Below are positions 9,065-17,732 of a DNA stretch of 34,300 nucleotides, in pieces. The position numbers and the translations under genes were made by a program. The notes beneath the pieces were generated by a model. The model was given only the letters and a program-made list of their open reading frames with translations, did not search any database and was not told the origin of the DNA. The stretch covers positions 1 through 34,300 of the forward strand of contig JAGAVH010000015.1 of NCBI GenBank assembly GCA_017942025.1. Direction: 5' to 3'. How positions within the stretch are numbered: the stretch's first letter is position 1; every line of letters begins with the position of its first letter. This stretch comes from Ruminiclostridium sp. (GTDB taxonomy: Bacteria > Bacillota > Clostridia > Oscillospirales > Ruminococcaceae).

Positions 9065-11656
9065 ATGAAATTAGGTCAGGCGTTAATGCTTGCCGCGTCA
9101 GCCGCAGCTGCAGCGGGTGCAGCTGTATATGCTAAGAAAAAGCTTGATAGCAAGGAAGGAAAAAGAGAAAGCGAAAAGAGCTTTCAGTGGAAAACTCTGC
9201 CCGAGGATAAAAAGAATGTAATAATTGTAAAGAAGTCTGTTCGCACAGAATCTTCAGAATCCGATATCAAAGCGGCGGAGAAACCGGAAAATGAAATAGT
9301 ATCACAACTTGCAAAGGATATTGAAATAGTATCAACGCAGGTACAGCCTGAAACAAAGGAAGAAGTAGTGCCTGTTTCTGAAATAAAGGAAGAAACAACT
9401 TCTGTTCCTGAAGTAACAGAAGAGAAAAAGCCTGCTCCCCAGAAAAAACAGAAGCAGAAGAAATATTATGCTCCCGTTGATTTTACCTTTACCGAAGAAG
9501 AAAACGAAGCTCCCGTATCCTTTGAAAATGTAATGGAGCACTTTAAGGCGGTCGAACTTCCTGATGAAGAAGTGGAAGAAAAAGAAGAGAGCTATGCTGA
9601 AATAGAAGAGGACGAAAAGACCATATTCGAAAGCTTCCTTGATGAACCCGTAATTGAAAGCACGGAAGAAGAACCCGTAGAAGAGGAAGAAGAAGTTATC
9701 CAGGACGATAATGAACAGCAGGCATTCCGGGATTTTGCTTCTGCAGTCGCACCCGTTCCGCTTGTGGTCAATGAAGTAACAGCTATCCCTGAAAGCGAGG
9801 CAGAGCGTATAACATCCGAATCTGCTCAGATACCATCCATAGACGAAATCCCTGCTCTTGCGGTAGAAACTAAAACAGAAGAAACTATAGCAGAAGAATC
9901 TGTTCAGATGCCTGAGGCTGTTGAAGCTCCTGTAGCTGAGGAAGTTATTGAAACTCCCGTAGCTGTAGAAGTAGCCGAAGCTCCCGTAGTTGAAGAGGTA
10001 GCCGAAGCTCCCGTAGTTGAGGAAGTTATTGAAGCTCCCGTAGCTGAGGAAGTTGTTGAAGCTCCCGTAGCTGAGGAAGTTATTGAAACCCCCGTAGCTG
10101 AAGAAGTAGCCGAAGCTCCTGTAGTTGAAGAGGTAGCTGAAGCTCCTGTAGCTGTAGAAGTAACTGAAGCTCCCGTAGTTGAAGAGGTAGCTGAAGCTCC
10201 CGTAGTTGAAGAGGTAGCCGAAGCTCCTGTAGTTGAAGAGGTAGCTGAAGCTCCCGTAGCTGTAGAAGTAGCTGAAGCTCCTGTAGTTGAGGAAGTTGTT
10301 GAAGCTCCCGTAGCTGTAGAAGTAGCTGAAGCTCCCGTAGTTGAGGAAGTTGTTGAAGCTCCTGTAGCTGAAGAAGTAGCCGAAGCTCCTGTAGTTGAGG
10401 AAGTTGTTGAAGCTCCCGTAGCTGTAGAAGTAGCTGAAGCTCCTGTAGCCGAGGAGACTATTAAGATAGCCGAGCCTGCTCCCTTTATAGAGGAAAATCT
10501 GGGAATGTCACTGCCTGATATGGATGAAGAATCGGATGGTACCCATGCTGCTATAGATTCTATGAAGGATGCAATGATAAGCGCGGATTTCGGTGATTTA
10601 CTTACAGATATAGCTGTAGCGCCCGATGCTCCCCAGAGAACGCTTGACTTCTTTGATAATCCCGAAGAGGATGAGTTAAAGCAGACCGTTTCCGATGATG
10701 AGGTATCTATGGAGGACCTTTTCGGAGACCTGCTTGCTGAAACAGAAGCAAAAACGGAGCCTGATATAACAAATCCAAGCGAGGTATTCAAGATGTTTGA
10801 TACCGGTAGCGTTGATGAGGATGACTTTGACGACTATAAGGATGAAAAGATAGAAAAGGCGCAGGAAATGATATCTACCAGTGATACAAGAAGAGCAATC
10901 GCTCAGGATATCGCTGATAATATCGAGCTTTTTGCACAGCTTTTAGAGCCGCTTAACGCTATCAAGGAAAACAAGGTACGAGTAAAGAGCGGTATCATTT
11001 TCGACTGGGAAATGAGAATACAGTCCCTTATCGGCGATCCTCCGATAAAGAGCTACTGGCGTAATAATTTCGTAAACTACGAAATATGGACAGATGAAAA
11101 GTATATGGAAAAGGCAGACGAGCTTTTATCCATGCTCCAGCTTGTTGGAGTTGTAAGAGATAATGTCAAGGAAGTTGTTATAAATCGCGAAACGCTGGAG
11201 TTCTACTCTGCCCAGAGCGAGCAGATGAACAATGATTTCAATATTGGTGAAACTGCTGTAGTAGTACGTCCCTGCTGGAAGATAAACGGCAGACCTGCAA
11301 GAAAGGGCGAAATTACAAAGAAAGCGCCCTTTGCAGATTTCAGCAGTAAGAACGTATCTCCCTTAGAGCAGATGTTAAGAGCAAATAAGTGTGATGACGG
11401 CGATGTAAATATCCCCGTAACTGAAGATAATTTCTGCTCCTTTGACAGAGATATTCCTTACATAAAACAGGCTATAAACAGCGGCGTGTGCAAATGCGCT
11501 GTAAGAAGAATGGAGGGCGGTACAGCTCTTGCCTTCTTCTACGAGGTTGTCGGTGATGGTGACAGCCAGCATTACGAGGCATGCACTCTCAGATTCGAGG
11601 CTACTATTGATAAGAATTGCAAGATAGTAGGCAGATTCAGAGGAGAAAAGGTATAA
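9065..11656 (+). CDS. Membrane-anchored repeat protein of unknown function
   Basis: An 863-residue protein I do not recognise. The N-terminus has one hydrophobic segment (about residues 5-23, Ala-rich) followed by lysines, like a membrane anchor with the rest in the cytoplasm. Residues about 45-285 are very acidic and low in complexity. Residues 288-467 are twenty copies of a 9-residue unit close to APVVEEVAE. After another acidic linker, the last 260 residues look globular, with Trp-containing stretches such as FDWEMRIQSLIGDPPIKSYW near 660. It follows the permease by 21 bases with an AAAGGGATGG site before the ATG, so it belongs to the same operon. A scaffold or spacer linking the transporter to something else is a guess. 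Confidence 0.8.
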   Translation: MKLGQALMLAASAAAAAGAAVYAKKKLDSKEGKRESEKSFQWKTLPEDKKNVIIVKKSVRTESSESDIKAAEKPENEIVSQLAKDIEIVSTQVQPETKEEVVPVSEIKEETTSVPEVTEEKKPAPQKKQKQKKYYAPVDFTFTEEENEAPVSFENVMEHFKAVELPDEEVEEKEESYAEIEEDEKTIFESFLDEPVIESTEEEPVEEEEEVIQDDNEQQAFRDFASAVAPVPLVVNEVTAIPESEAERITSESAQIPSIDEIPALAVETKTEETIAEESVQMPEAVEAPVAEEVIETPVAVEVAEAPVVEEVAEAPVVEEVIEAPVAEEVVEAPVAEEVIETPVAEEVAEAPVVEEVAEAPVAVEVTEAPVVEEVAEAPVVEEVAEAPVVEEVAEAPVAVEVAEAPVVEEVVEAPVAVEVAEAPVVEEVVEAPVAEEVAEAPVVEEVVEAPVAVEVAEAPVAEETIKIAEPAPFIEENLGMSLPDMDEESDGTHAAIDSMKDAMISADFGDLLTDIAVAPDAPQRTLDFFDNPEEDELKQTVSDDEVSMEDLFGDLLAETEAKTEPDITNPSEVFKMFDTGSVDEDDFDDYKDEKIEKAQEMISTSDTRRAIAQDIADNIELFAQLLEPLNAIKENKVRVKSGIIFDWEMRIQSLIGDPPIKSYWRNNFVNYEIWTDEKYMEKADELLSMLQLVGVVRDNVKEVVINRETLEFYSAQSEQMNNDFNIGETAVVVRPCWKINGRPARKGEITKKAPFADFSSKNVSPLEQMLRANKCDDGDVNIPVTEDNFCSFDRDIPYIKQAINSGVCKCAVRRMEGGTALAFFYEVVGDGDSQHYEACTLRFEATIDKNCKIVGRFRGEKV
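9926..10465 (+). repeat. Twenty in-frame 27-bp tandem repeats
   Basis: Exactly 540 bp, twenty units of 27 bp, encode variants of APVVEEVAE within the unknown protein. First-position Ala or Thr and the pairs VE, AE, AV at positions 4-5 vary between copies. Units differ mainly by synonymous and Val/Ala changes, which suggests repeated expansion by slippage or unequal recombination. Confidence 0.95.
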
Positions 11657-11660
11657 AAAT

Positions 11661-11700
11661 AAATTCCGCCTTCAATTTTCCGAAGGCGGAATTTTGTTTG
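11661..11700 (+). terminator. Terminator of the ABC operon
   Basis: The stem AATTCCGCCTTC/GAAGGCGGAATT (11662-11693) with an 8-base loop is followed by TTGTTTG. It begins five bases after the stop codon of the repeat protein. Confidence 0.9.
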
Positions 11701-12270
11701 TAAATTATAGTTTTGCGGCGAGCCGCCGCGGGCAGTTCCGCCTTTAAATATGTTTGTGGTCGGCGTAACCTCGTTGACGGCGGTTTCACATATTGGTTGC
11801 AAGATAAATTGTAGTTTGACGGCGTGCCATTGCCCTAAAGGGCGCCGCAGTATTTCATACTGCTACCGCTCCCAATTCCGCCTTCGGCGGCGGGGCGTCC
11901 GGGAGGTCGCCCCCTACAATCGTAAATTAAAACGCTTTGATAAGACTGCCCACAAACATCGATATAAACGGGACGTTTCATTGCCCTGAAGGGCGCTGCT
12001 GTCCGTTGGACAGCTGGGGCGTAGCCCCAAGCAGAGGTCATTGGTCTAAAGACCGTCGCAGTCTTTCAGACTGCTACAGGGGCGGTAGCCCCCATATATT
12101 CCCCATAATAAAAGGCTCGCAATCTCCATATTACACGGGGTTTGGGGCGTAGCCCCAAACAAGGTCGCAGGGGCGGTAGCCCCCGATTTTTCCCCCTTTC
12201 CTCAGGGGAAAGGGGGTTAGGGGGATTGGGGCTACAATAACCCGAGCGGAGCGACAAATTTCAATTTGCC
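11701..12270. repeat. Gene-free block made of about a dozen palindromic repeats
   Basis: No credible gene lies between 11657 and 12273. The block is packed with short inverted repeats. A two-hairpin module occurs three times (11828-11866, 11979-12014, 12039-12077). GGGGC/GCCCC hairpins with loop GTA or GGTA occur at 12015-12029, 12077-12093, 12141-12159 and 12168-12184. A longer stem CCCCCTTTCC/GGAAAGGGGG lies at 12192-12216. Other G/C-rich palindromes are near 11715-11726 and 11881-11912. The right end holds 17 bases identical to the first hairpin array (144-160 and 12252-12268). Small ORFs here are incidental readings of the palindromes. Confidence 0.85.
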
Positions 12271-12273
12271 GCA

Positions 12274-13251
12274 TTAACAGAATTCATGTAAGGTGCTATG
12301 CAGATTCTCACCGTTCTTCTGCGCCAGCGCTCTTTCAATATTCCATCTTAAATGCTCTTTGATATCGTCCCAGCCGTCAAAGGACAGGCCGAAAACTCTT
12401 TCCATTTTTGAAACATTGTAGTAATAATGCTCTCCCTCTTCATCGGTGGCTATGATATTACTCTTTGATAAAGGCATCATTTCCTTTGCCGCTAAAGCTA
12501 TATCATACCAGGAAATAAAGTTCCTTCCAAGTGCAAAGAATATTTCTTCATCAAGCTCGCTTTCCACAAGGTTTACGTAAAGCTGTGCTATCTGTGCCGA
12601 TGATAAGAACTGTGTTCCGTCATTTCGTGAGAATGACAAGTCCTTATCGTTTACAATAGCCTCGGCGATATTTTTGAATCTTGTATCCGACTGGGATGCA
12701 CCGCCGGGTACTGCAGGATTTGAAAAGGTATAGCCGGGACGGATAATATTACGGCGCATCTTCACCTTTTCACCATAGCCGCCCTGCTTGCTGTAATACT
12801 GACGGAAGCCCAGGATATACATTTCGCTTGCCGCCTTTGTAGAGCCATAAAGGTCTGTAGGTACACGAAGAGCGGTTTCCTCGTCCATTCCGTTACGAAG
12901 ATTACCCGTTGCCGCAGTTGAGCTGGTATAAATGAAATTCTTTACCCCTGCCCTTTCTGATGCGTCAAGCAAGAGTGCGGTTACCCTTGTATCGTTTTCA
13001 AGCATGGAAACGGGATCGTTTCCCCAGCCGAGTGCTATGTGAATTACCGCATCACAGCCCTTTACCGCTTCTTCCAGTATATCGGAATCGAGGATATTAC
13101 CCTCTATAAGAGTAACGTTTTTCATAGTCTTATATGCAGGGATTCTGTCGGGTGTGCGGGTGAGCAGTTTAACGCTATGACCTCTTTCAAGTAACGCCTT
13201 TGTCACATACTGCCCTATATTTCCTGTACCGCCGGTTAAAAAGATATTCAT
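12274..13251 (-). CDS. NAD-dependent epimerase/dehydratase (extended SDR)
   Basis: A 325-residue Rossmann-fold enzyme. The N-terminus MNIFLTGGTGNIGQYV carries the TGGTGxIG dinucleotide motif (residues 6-13). An SDR active-site pattern is visible with YTSSTAA near residue 115 and YGSTKAASE near residue 142 (YxxxK). Members act on nucleotide sugars or related ketones/alcohols; the substrate cannot be told. The ATG at 13251 is chosen because it starts directly at the Rossmann strand and has an AAAGGCGG site upstream. A longer in-frame start at 13335 would add 28 basic residues untypical of the family. It is the last gene before the hairpin block and is transcribed alone. Confidence 0.88.
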   Translation of the reverse strand: MNIFLTGGTGNIGQYVTKALLERGHSVKLLTRTPDRIPAYKTMKNVTLIEGNILDSDILEEAVKGCDAVIHIALGWGNDPVSMLENDTRVTALLLDASERAGVKNFIYTSSTAATGNLRNGMDEETALRVPTDLYGSTKAASEMYILGFRQYYSKQGGYGEKVKMRRNIIRPGYTFSNPAVPGGASQSDTRFKNIAEAIVNDKDLSFSRNDGTQFLSSAQIAQLYVNLVESELDEEIFFALGRNFISWYDIALAAKEMMPLSKSNIIATDEEGEHYYYNVSKMERVFGLSFDGWDDIKEHLRWNIERALAQKNGENLHSTLHEFC

Positions 13252-13306
13252 ATTGATTACCGCCTTTCTCGTATGTACACGCCTTCGTGCCGTTTTCTTT
13301 TTTCTG

Positions 13307-13335
13307 ATTTTAGCACATCGAAAAGCATAATTCAA
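13307..13335 (-). promoter_or_regulatory. Promoter of the epimerase gene
   Basis: Minus strand -35 TTGAAT (13330-13335), 17-bp spacer, -10 TAAAAT (13307-13312). Confidence 0.65.
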
Positions 13336-13364
13336 TATTTTGACTTAATTACGGCATTATAATC

Positions 13365-13395
13365 CTATAAAAAAGAGAGCCGCTCTGCGACTCTC
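13365..13395 (-). terminator. Terminator of the antiporter gene
   Basis: On the minus strand GAGAGTCGC/GCGGCTCTC (13375-13395, one G-U pair) with loop AGA is followed by six T. It lies just past the antiporter stop codon. Confidence 0.85.
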
Positions 13396-13408
13396 ATGAT
13401 TTAATATT

Positions 13409-14380
13409 TTACGCTACCGGCTGGGGAGGCATTGATAAGAAAAGATAGGTAGCATATGCAACGTATAAGGCTAAAAAGCTTGCACCTGCAATTCTGTTTA
13501 TCTTCTTTGTGGTAACGCAGATAATAAACAGATATACAGTTATACCAAGTAATATAAGCATATCTATAATACTGGTCTGTGCCACATTGATAGGCTTTAT
13601 AATTGCTGTTGCACCTAATATCAGCAGTACATTGAAAATATTTGAGCCTATGATATTACCAAGAGCAATATCGCTACTGCCCTTCTTTGCGGCAACTACG
13701 GAGGTTACAAGCTCGGGGAGTGACGTACCCAGAGCTACAACCGTAAGACCAATGATAGCCTCGCTTATGCCGCAGGCTGCGGCAATTTTTTTGGCCGCCT
13801 CTACCGACAGATTACCGCCAAGCACGATAACTGCCGCGCCGCCTATCGTATATAAAATACTCTGCCACCAGGGGAGTATCTTTATCTTGCTTTCGCCGTC
13901 GCCTGCACCTGATTTTCTGTAGGCTATCGCCGCTCTTACGGTAAGGAAGATGTATAACGCAAAAATTGCAATAAATATAAGTCCTGCCGCTAGTCCTATC
14001 TGATTACCGAAAACAACGGCAATAGCAGGCAACAGCACAGCCGTAAGTAAAAGCACGGGAAAATCTCTTTTAAACATACTCTTATCTACGATTATCGGCA
14101 CAATAACTGCGCTGAGTCCCAGTATAACAAGTATATTTATAATATTCGAGCCAACTGCATTACCGACTGCAATATCGCTTGAGCCGCCAAGAGCCGCTGA
14201 TACGCTTACCGCAAGCTCGGGAGCACTGGTACCCATTGCAACAATGGTAAGACCTACTATAATATCGGGTATCTGTAGCTTTCTTGCTATTGAGCCGCTT
14301 CCCTCAACAAAGAAATCCGCTCCCTTTATAAGCAGAACAAAGCCTACTACAAGAAGGAGTACCTGAAGTAAAATTTCCAT
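13409..14380 (-). CDS. Calcium/sodium antiporter, CaCA family (YrbG-like)
   Basis: Inner-membrane cation exchanger that extrudes Ca2+ or Na+ against the counter-ion. The 323-residue protein has about ten transmembrane segments in two homologous halves. Each half carries the family alpha-repeat: GTSAPELAVSVSAA starting near residue 50 and GTSLPELVTSVVAA in the second half, with the acidic Glu of each motif present. The ATG at 14380 has a GGAGG site 6 bases upstream; an upstream in-frame start at 14443 would add 21 residues with no ribosome site. It has its own promoter and terminator. The actual ion pair is not determined by sequence. Confidence 0.93.
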   Translation of the reverse strand: MEILLQVLLLVVGFVLLIKGADFFVEGSGSIARKLQIPDIIVGLTIVAMGTSAPELAVSVSAALGGSSDIAVGNAVGSNIINILVILGLSAVIVPIIVDKSMFKRDFPVLLLTAVLLPAIAVVFGNQIGLAAGLIFIAIFALYIFLTVRAAIAYRKSGAGDGESKIKILPWWQSILYTIGGAAVIVLGGNLSVEAAKKIAAACGISEAIIGLTVVALGTSLPELVTSVVAAKKGSSDIALGNIIGSNIFNVLLILGATAIIKPINVAQTSIIDMLILLGITVYLFIICVTTKKINRIAGASFLALYVAYATYLFLSMPPQPVA

Positions 14381-14410
14381 AATAACCTCCGAAAAATTAA
14401 AACTGAAATA

Positions 14411-14439
14411 ATTATAACACAGCTTATAAATTTTTACAA
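14411..14439 (-). promoter_or_regulatory. Promoter of the antiporter gene
   Basis: Minus strand -35 TTGTAA (14434-14439), 17-bp spacer, -10 TATAAT (14411-14416), about 30 bp from the start codon. Confidence 0.8.
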
Positions 14440-14539
14440 GCATTTTTCTTAATATAATGAAATTTATCCGTTCTTTCCCATAAAGAAGCGTTTTAGCACG
14501 GCATTAAGCTACCATAATAAAAAATATTTTTTAAAACTA

Positions 14540-14568
14540 TTGTAATTTATATCAGTTTAATGTATAAT
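14540..14568 (+). promoter_or_regulatory. Promoter of the carboxynorspermidine dehydrogenase-like gene
   Basis: -35 TTGTAA (14540-14545), 17-bp spacer, -10 TATAAT (14563-14568). The leader to the ATG at 14630 is about 55 bases with an AAAGGA site. Confidence 0.8.
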
Positions 14569-14629
14569 TACATCATTACGGTGTTTTTTCCGTTATTCTA
14601 TATTCTTAAAACGAAAGGAACATAAAGTT

Positions 14630-15835
14630 ATGGGAAAAGCTTTAATTATCGGTGCAGGCGGCGTAGCAGGTGTAGTTGTACACAAGTGCTGTCAGAACAG
14701 CGAGGTTTTTACAGAAATCTGTATCGCATCCCGCACAAAGTCAAAGTGTGACGCACTCAAAAGTCAGGTAGAGGCAAAGGGAACAAAAACGGTAGTCACA
14801 ACCGCACAGGTTGACGCTGACAACGTACCCGAGCTTGTTGCCCTTATAAATAAGGAGAAGCCTGATATCGTAATAAACGTTGCACTTCCCTATCAGGACC
14901 TCACCATTATGGACGCTTGTCTTGAAACAAAGACAGACTACGTGGATACCGCAAACTACGAGCATCCCGATACGGCTAAATTTGAGTATAAGTATCAGTG
15001 GGCATACCGTGAAAGGTTTGAAAAGGCAGGCATCACAGCTCTGCTCGGCTCAGGCTTTGATCCGGGTGTTACAGGTGTATTCTGTGCCTATGCCCAGAAG
15101 CATTATTTTGATGAGATACACTACATAGATATTCTCGACTGCAACGGTGGCGACCACGGCTACCCCTTCGCTACAAACTTCAACCCTGAAATCAATATCA
15201 GAGAGGTAAGCGCCAAGGGCAGCTATATCGAAAACGGCGAGTGGGTAGAAACCGAGCCTATGGAGATAAAGAGAGTCTATGACTTTGAAGAGGTGGGCGA
15301 AAAGGATATGTACCTTTTACACCATGAGGAATTAGAATCCCTTGCTCTCAATATAAACGGCATAAAGAGAATACGTTTCTTTATGACCTTCGGTCAAAGC
15401 TATCTTACACACTTAAAGTGTCTTGAAAACGTAGGTATGACGTCAATAAAGCCTATTATGTACGAGGGCAAGGAAATAGTTCCCCTTCAGTTCTTAAAGG
15501 CTGTATTACCCGATCCCGCATCATTAGGCCCCAGAACAGTTGGTAAGACAAATATCGGCTGTATCTGTCAGGGTGTAAAGGATGGAAAGCCTGTAAATTA
15601 TAAGGTATTCAACGTATGCGATCATCAGGAATGCTACAAGGAGGTAGGCTCCCAGGCTATAAGCTACACCACCGGCGTACCTGCTATGATTGGCGCTATG
15701 ATGGTTATGACAGGAAAATGGAAAAAGCCCGGCGTATATAATATTGAGGAATTCGATCCCGATCCCTTTATGGAGGCTCTTAACAAGTGGGGACTCCCCT
15801 GGAGAGAGGATTTCGATCCTGCTTTAGTTGACTGA
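14630..15835 (+). CDS. Saccharopine dehydrogenase family protein, probable carboxynorspermidine dehydrogenase
   Basis: A 401-residue cytosolic oxidoreductase. The N-terminal Rossmann motif GAGGVAG lies at residues 8-14, followed by SRTKSKC where saccharopine-dehydrogenase-like enzymes bind NADP. The length, LLGSGFDPGVTGVFCAYA near residue 140 and DCNGGDHGYPFATNFNPEIN near 182 agree with the carboxynorspermidine synthase/dehydrogenase branch. That branch condenses aspartate semialdehyde with a diamine to make carboxy-(nor)spermidine for polyamine synthesis. The usual partner, carboxynorspermidine decarboxylase (nspC), is not adjacent and no other polyamine gene is in the window. A true lysine-pathway saccharopine enzyme is less likely in a bacterium of this kind. 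Confidence 0.85.
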   Translation: MGKALIIGAGGVAGVVVHKCCQNSEVFTEICIASRTKSKCDALKSQVEAKGTKTVVTTAQVDADNVPELVALINKEKPDIVINVALPYQDLTIMDACLETKTDYVDTANYEHPDTAKFEYKYQWAYRERFEKAGITALLGSGFDPGVTGVFCAYAQKHYFDEIHYIDILDCNGGDHGYPFATNFNPEINIREVSAKGSYIENGEWVETEPMEIKRVYDFEEVGEKDMYLLHHEELESLALNINGIKRIRFFMTFGQSYLTHLKCLENVGMTSIKPIMYEGKEIVPLQFLKAVLPDPASLGPRTVGKTNIGCICQGVKDGKPVNYKVFNVCDHQECYKEVGSQAISYTTGVPAMIGAMMVMTGKWKKPGVYNIEEFDPDPFMEALNKWGLPWREDFDPALVD

Positions 15836-15851
15836 CAACAGATATAAGAAA

Positions 15852-15880
15852 ATCAGCTCCGCCCTATGTGCGGAGCTGAT
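15852..15880. terminator. Bidirectional terminator between convergent genes
   Basis: An 11-bp stem ATCAGCTCCGC/GCGGAGCTGAT with a 7-base loop lies between two convergent stop codons. The minus strand side continues with TTTTCTT and the plus side with an AT-rich ACTTATTTATT. Confidence 0.8.
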
Positions 15881-15896
15881 ACTTATTTATTACCTG

Positions 15897-16325
15897 TTAT
15901 CTGCAAAGATCCTTGCCGCAGATGAGCTGAACGCCGTTTTCTGTCAGCACCTTGATTGCTGTGTCGGTGTCCTCTACTCTGATTACGATATCCGCTCTGC
16001 CAGCAGTCTTACCCATAACCGAGTACATATATTCAACGTTAATGTTGCATTCGTTTATCTTGCCCATTACATTATATAATGCACCTGATACGTCGGGAAT
16101 AGTGAAAGCGATGACCTTTGTTATAGCCGCTGTACAACCGTCATCGTGAAGAGCCTTTAAAGCCTTTTCTGTATCATCAACAATAAGGCGGAGAATACCG
16201 AAATCTGCTGTATCGGCAATAGTCATTGCACGGATGTCAATCCCGTTCTTGTTGAGAACCTCCATAAGCTCTGCGAGTCTGCCTGTCTTGTTTTCTACGA
16301 ATACGGAAATCTGATCAATAAGCAT
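15897..16325 (-). CDS. Tandem ACT-domain protein
   Basis: A 142-residue protein made of two ACT domains: residues 1-66, opening with IDQISVFVENKTGRLAELMEVL, and residues 70-138, opening with AFTIPDVSGALYNVMGKI. ACT domains bind amino acids or similar small ligands and regulate partner enzymes. It lies 17 bases downstream of paaK in the same direction with an AGGAGG site, so the two are one operon. Pairing of a stand-alone ACT protein with a phenylacetate-CoA ligase is common in anaerobes that ferment aromatic amino acids, suggesting it senses an aromatic compound. That role is inferred. Confidence 0.88.
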   Translation of the reverse strand: MLIDQISVFVENKTGRLAELMEVLNKNGIDIRAMTIADTADFGILRLIVDDTEKALKALHDDGCTAAITKVIAFTIPDVSGALYNVMGKINECNINVEYMYSVMGKTAGRADIVIRVEDTDTAIKVLTENGVQLICGKDLCR

Positions 16326-16342
16326 AAGTAAATCCTCCTTGA

Positions 16343-17665
16343 TTATTTCTTTTCAAATTTATTCTTTATCTGTCTGTTATCGATTACTCTTACAGCCTTA
16401 CCCATAGAACGGGCGAGAGTCTTGGGCTCGAGCAGCTTTACATTGATACCTACGCCGATAGCGGAGTCGATAGCAGCCTTAACCTTCTTGCGGTAGTTTT
16501 CAAGAGTCTTTACGCCGTCACCGAACATATCAGGTCTTGTTTCAAGCTGGATTTCGAGAGTATCAAGATTGTTTACTCTGTCAACAACCAGTAAGTAGTT
16601 TGTAGCCTTCTCGTCAACGGAGAGAAGCGCAGATTCAATCTGTGAGGGGAATACATTTACGCCTCTGATGATAAGCATATCGTCTGTTCTGCCCTGAGGC
16701 TTCAGCATTCTTACGTGAGTTCTGCCGCATTCGCACTTATCATAAACGAGAGTTGCGATATCTCTTGTTCTGTAACGGATAAGAGGAAGCGCTTCCTTTG
16801 TTATACAGGTGAATACAAGCTCGCCCTGACTGCCTGCAGGTAATACTTCAAGAGTATCGGGATCGATAATCTCTGCAATGAAGTGATCCTCACAAACGTG
16901 CATACCGCACTGGTATTCACATTCGCAGGAAACTGAAGGTCCCATGATTTCGGAAAGTCCGTAGATATCGTAAGCCTTGATGCCAAGACCTTCTTCAATC
17001 TGCTTTCTCATTTCATCTGTCCAGGGCTCTGCACCGAAAAGACCTGCCTTTAATTTGAAGTCTTCCTTCTTGAAGCCCTTTTCTTCCATCATCTCAATAA
17101 GGGAGATCGCATATGAAGGAGTCATGCAAACGATGGAAGAGCCGAAATCTCTGAACATTTCAAGCTGACGCATACTGTTGCCTGCAGACGCCGGGATTGC
17201 GGTAGCACCTAACTTTTCTGCACCATAGTGCATACCGAGACCGCCTGTGAAAAGTCCATAGCCGTAAGCAACGTGAACGTAATCGTCCTTGGAGCCACCG
17301 ATATTGCATAATGCTCTTGCGGCACATTCTGCCCAGATGTCAATATCCTTTGCCGTGTATCCTACTACAGTCTGCTTGCCTGTCGTACCTGAAGAGGCGT
17401 GAATACGTACAACCTCGGAGCTGGGTACTGCAAACATACCGTAGGGGTAGTTATTTCTTAAATCCTGCTTTGTCGTAAAGGGTAGCTTGCTTAAATCTGC
17501 TACAGTCTTTATGTCCTCGGGCTTAACGCCTGCCTCGTCCATCTTCTTTCTGTAAGGTGCTACGTTTTCGTAAACTCTTCTGATTGTGTTTGAGAGTCTG
17601 TAGGACTGGAGTGCTTCAATCTCACTGCGGGGAGCGCACTCAATGTCTTTGTTCCAATAAGCCAT
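16343..17665 (-). CDS. paaK: Phenylacetate--CoA ligase
   Basis: AMP-forming ligase that activates phenylacetate or another aryl acetate to its CoA thioester. The protein has 440 residues from the ATG at 17665. Adenylate-forming motifs are visible: [14 protein letters not shown] (91-104), [12 protein letters not shown] near residue 235 and the hinge region RGRTDDM-like at [21 protein letters not shown] near 330. The start is set by the AAAGG site about 7 bases upstream; an earlier in-frame start (17707) lacks one. It is followed at once by the ACT-domain gene. No indolepyruvate:ferredoxin oxidoreductase genes, the other usual neighbours, are in the window. Related aryl acids such as indoleacetate remain possible substrates. 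Confidence 0.95.
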   Translation of the reverse strand: MAYWNKDIECAPRSEIEALQSYRLSNTIRRVYENVAPYRKKMDEAGVKPEDIKTVADLSKLPFTTKQDLRNNYPYGMFAVPSSEVVRIHASSGTTGKQTVVGYTAKDIDIWAECAARALCNIGGSKDDYVHVAYGYGLFTGGLGMHYGAEKLGATAIPASAGNSMRQLEMFRDFGSSIVCMTPSYAISLIEMMEEKGFKKEDFKLKAGLFGAEPWTDEMRKQIEEGLGIKAYDIYGLSEIMGPSVSCECEYQCGMHVCEDHFIAEIIDPDTLEVLPAGSQGELVFTCITKEALPLIRYRTRDIATLVYDKCECGRTHVRMLKPQGRTDDMLIIRGVNVFPSQIESALLSVDEKATNYLLVVDRVNNLDTLEIQLETRPDMFGDGVKTLENYRKKVKAAIDSAIGVGINVKLLEPKTLARSMGKAVRVIDNRQIKNKFEKK

Positions 17666-17732
17666 TGGTTTTGCCTTTCTTGTTAATGATATTAAATTTG
17701 CCGACAATTAGAAAAATTATCTCATCATTAGA

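Noticed and set aside
9904-10791. Open minus-strand frame of 295 codons, Gly-Ala-Ser-Thr-rich
   Set aside because: It is the antisense reading of the 27-bp repeats; their regular composition keeps the frame free of stops, and no ribosome site or promoter supports it.
11750-12257. Several small ORFs of 60-80 codons on both strands
   Set aside because: They run through the palindromic repeats, overlap on both strands and lack ribosome sites and family features.
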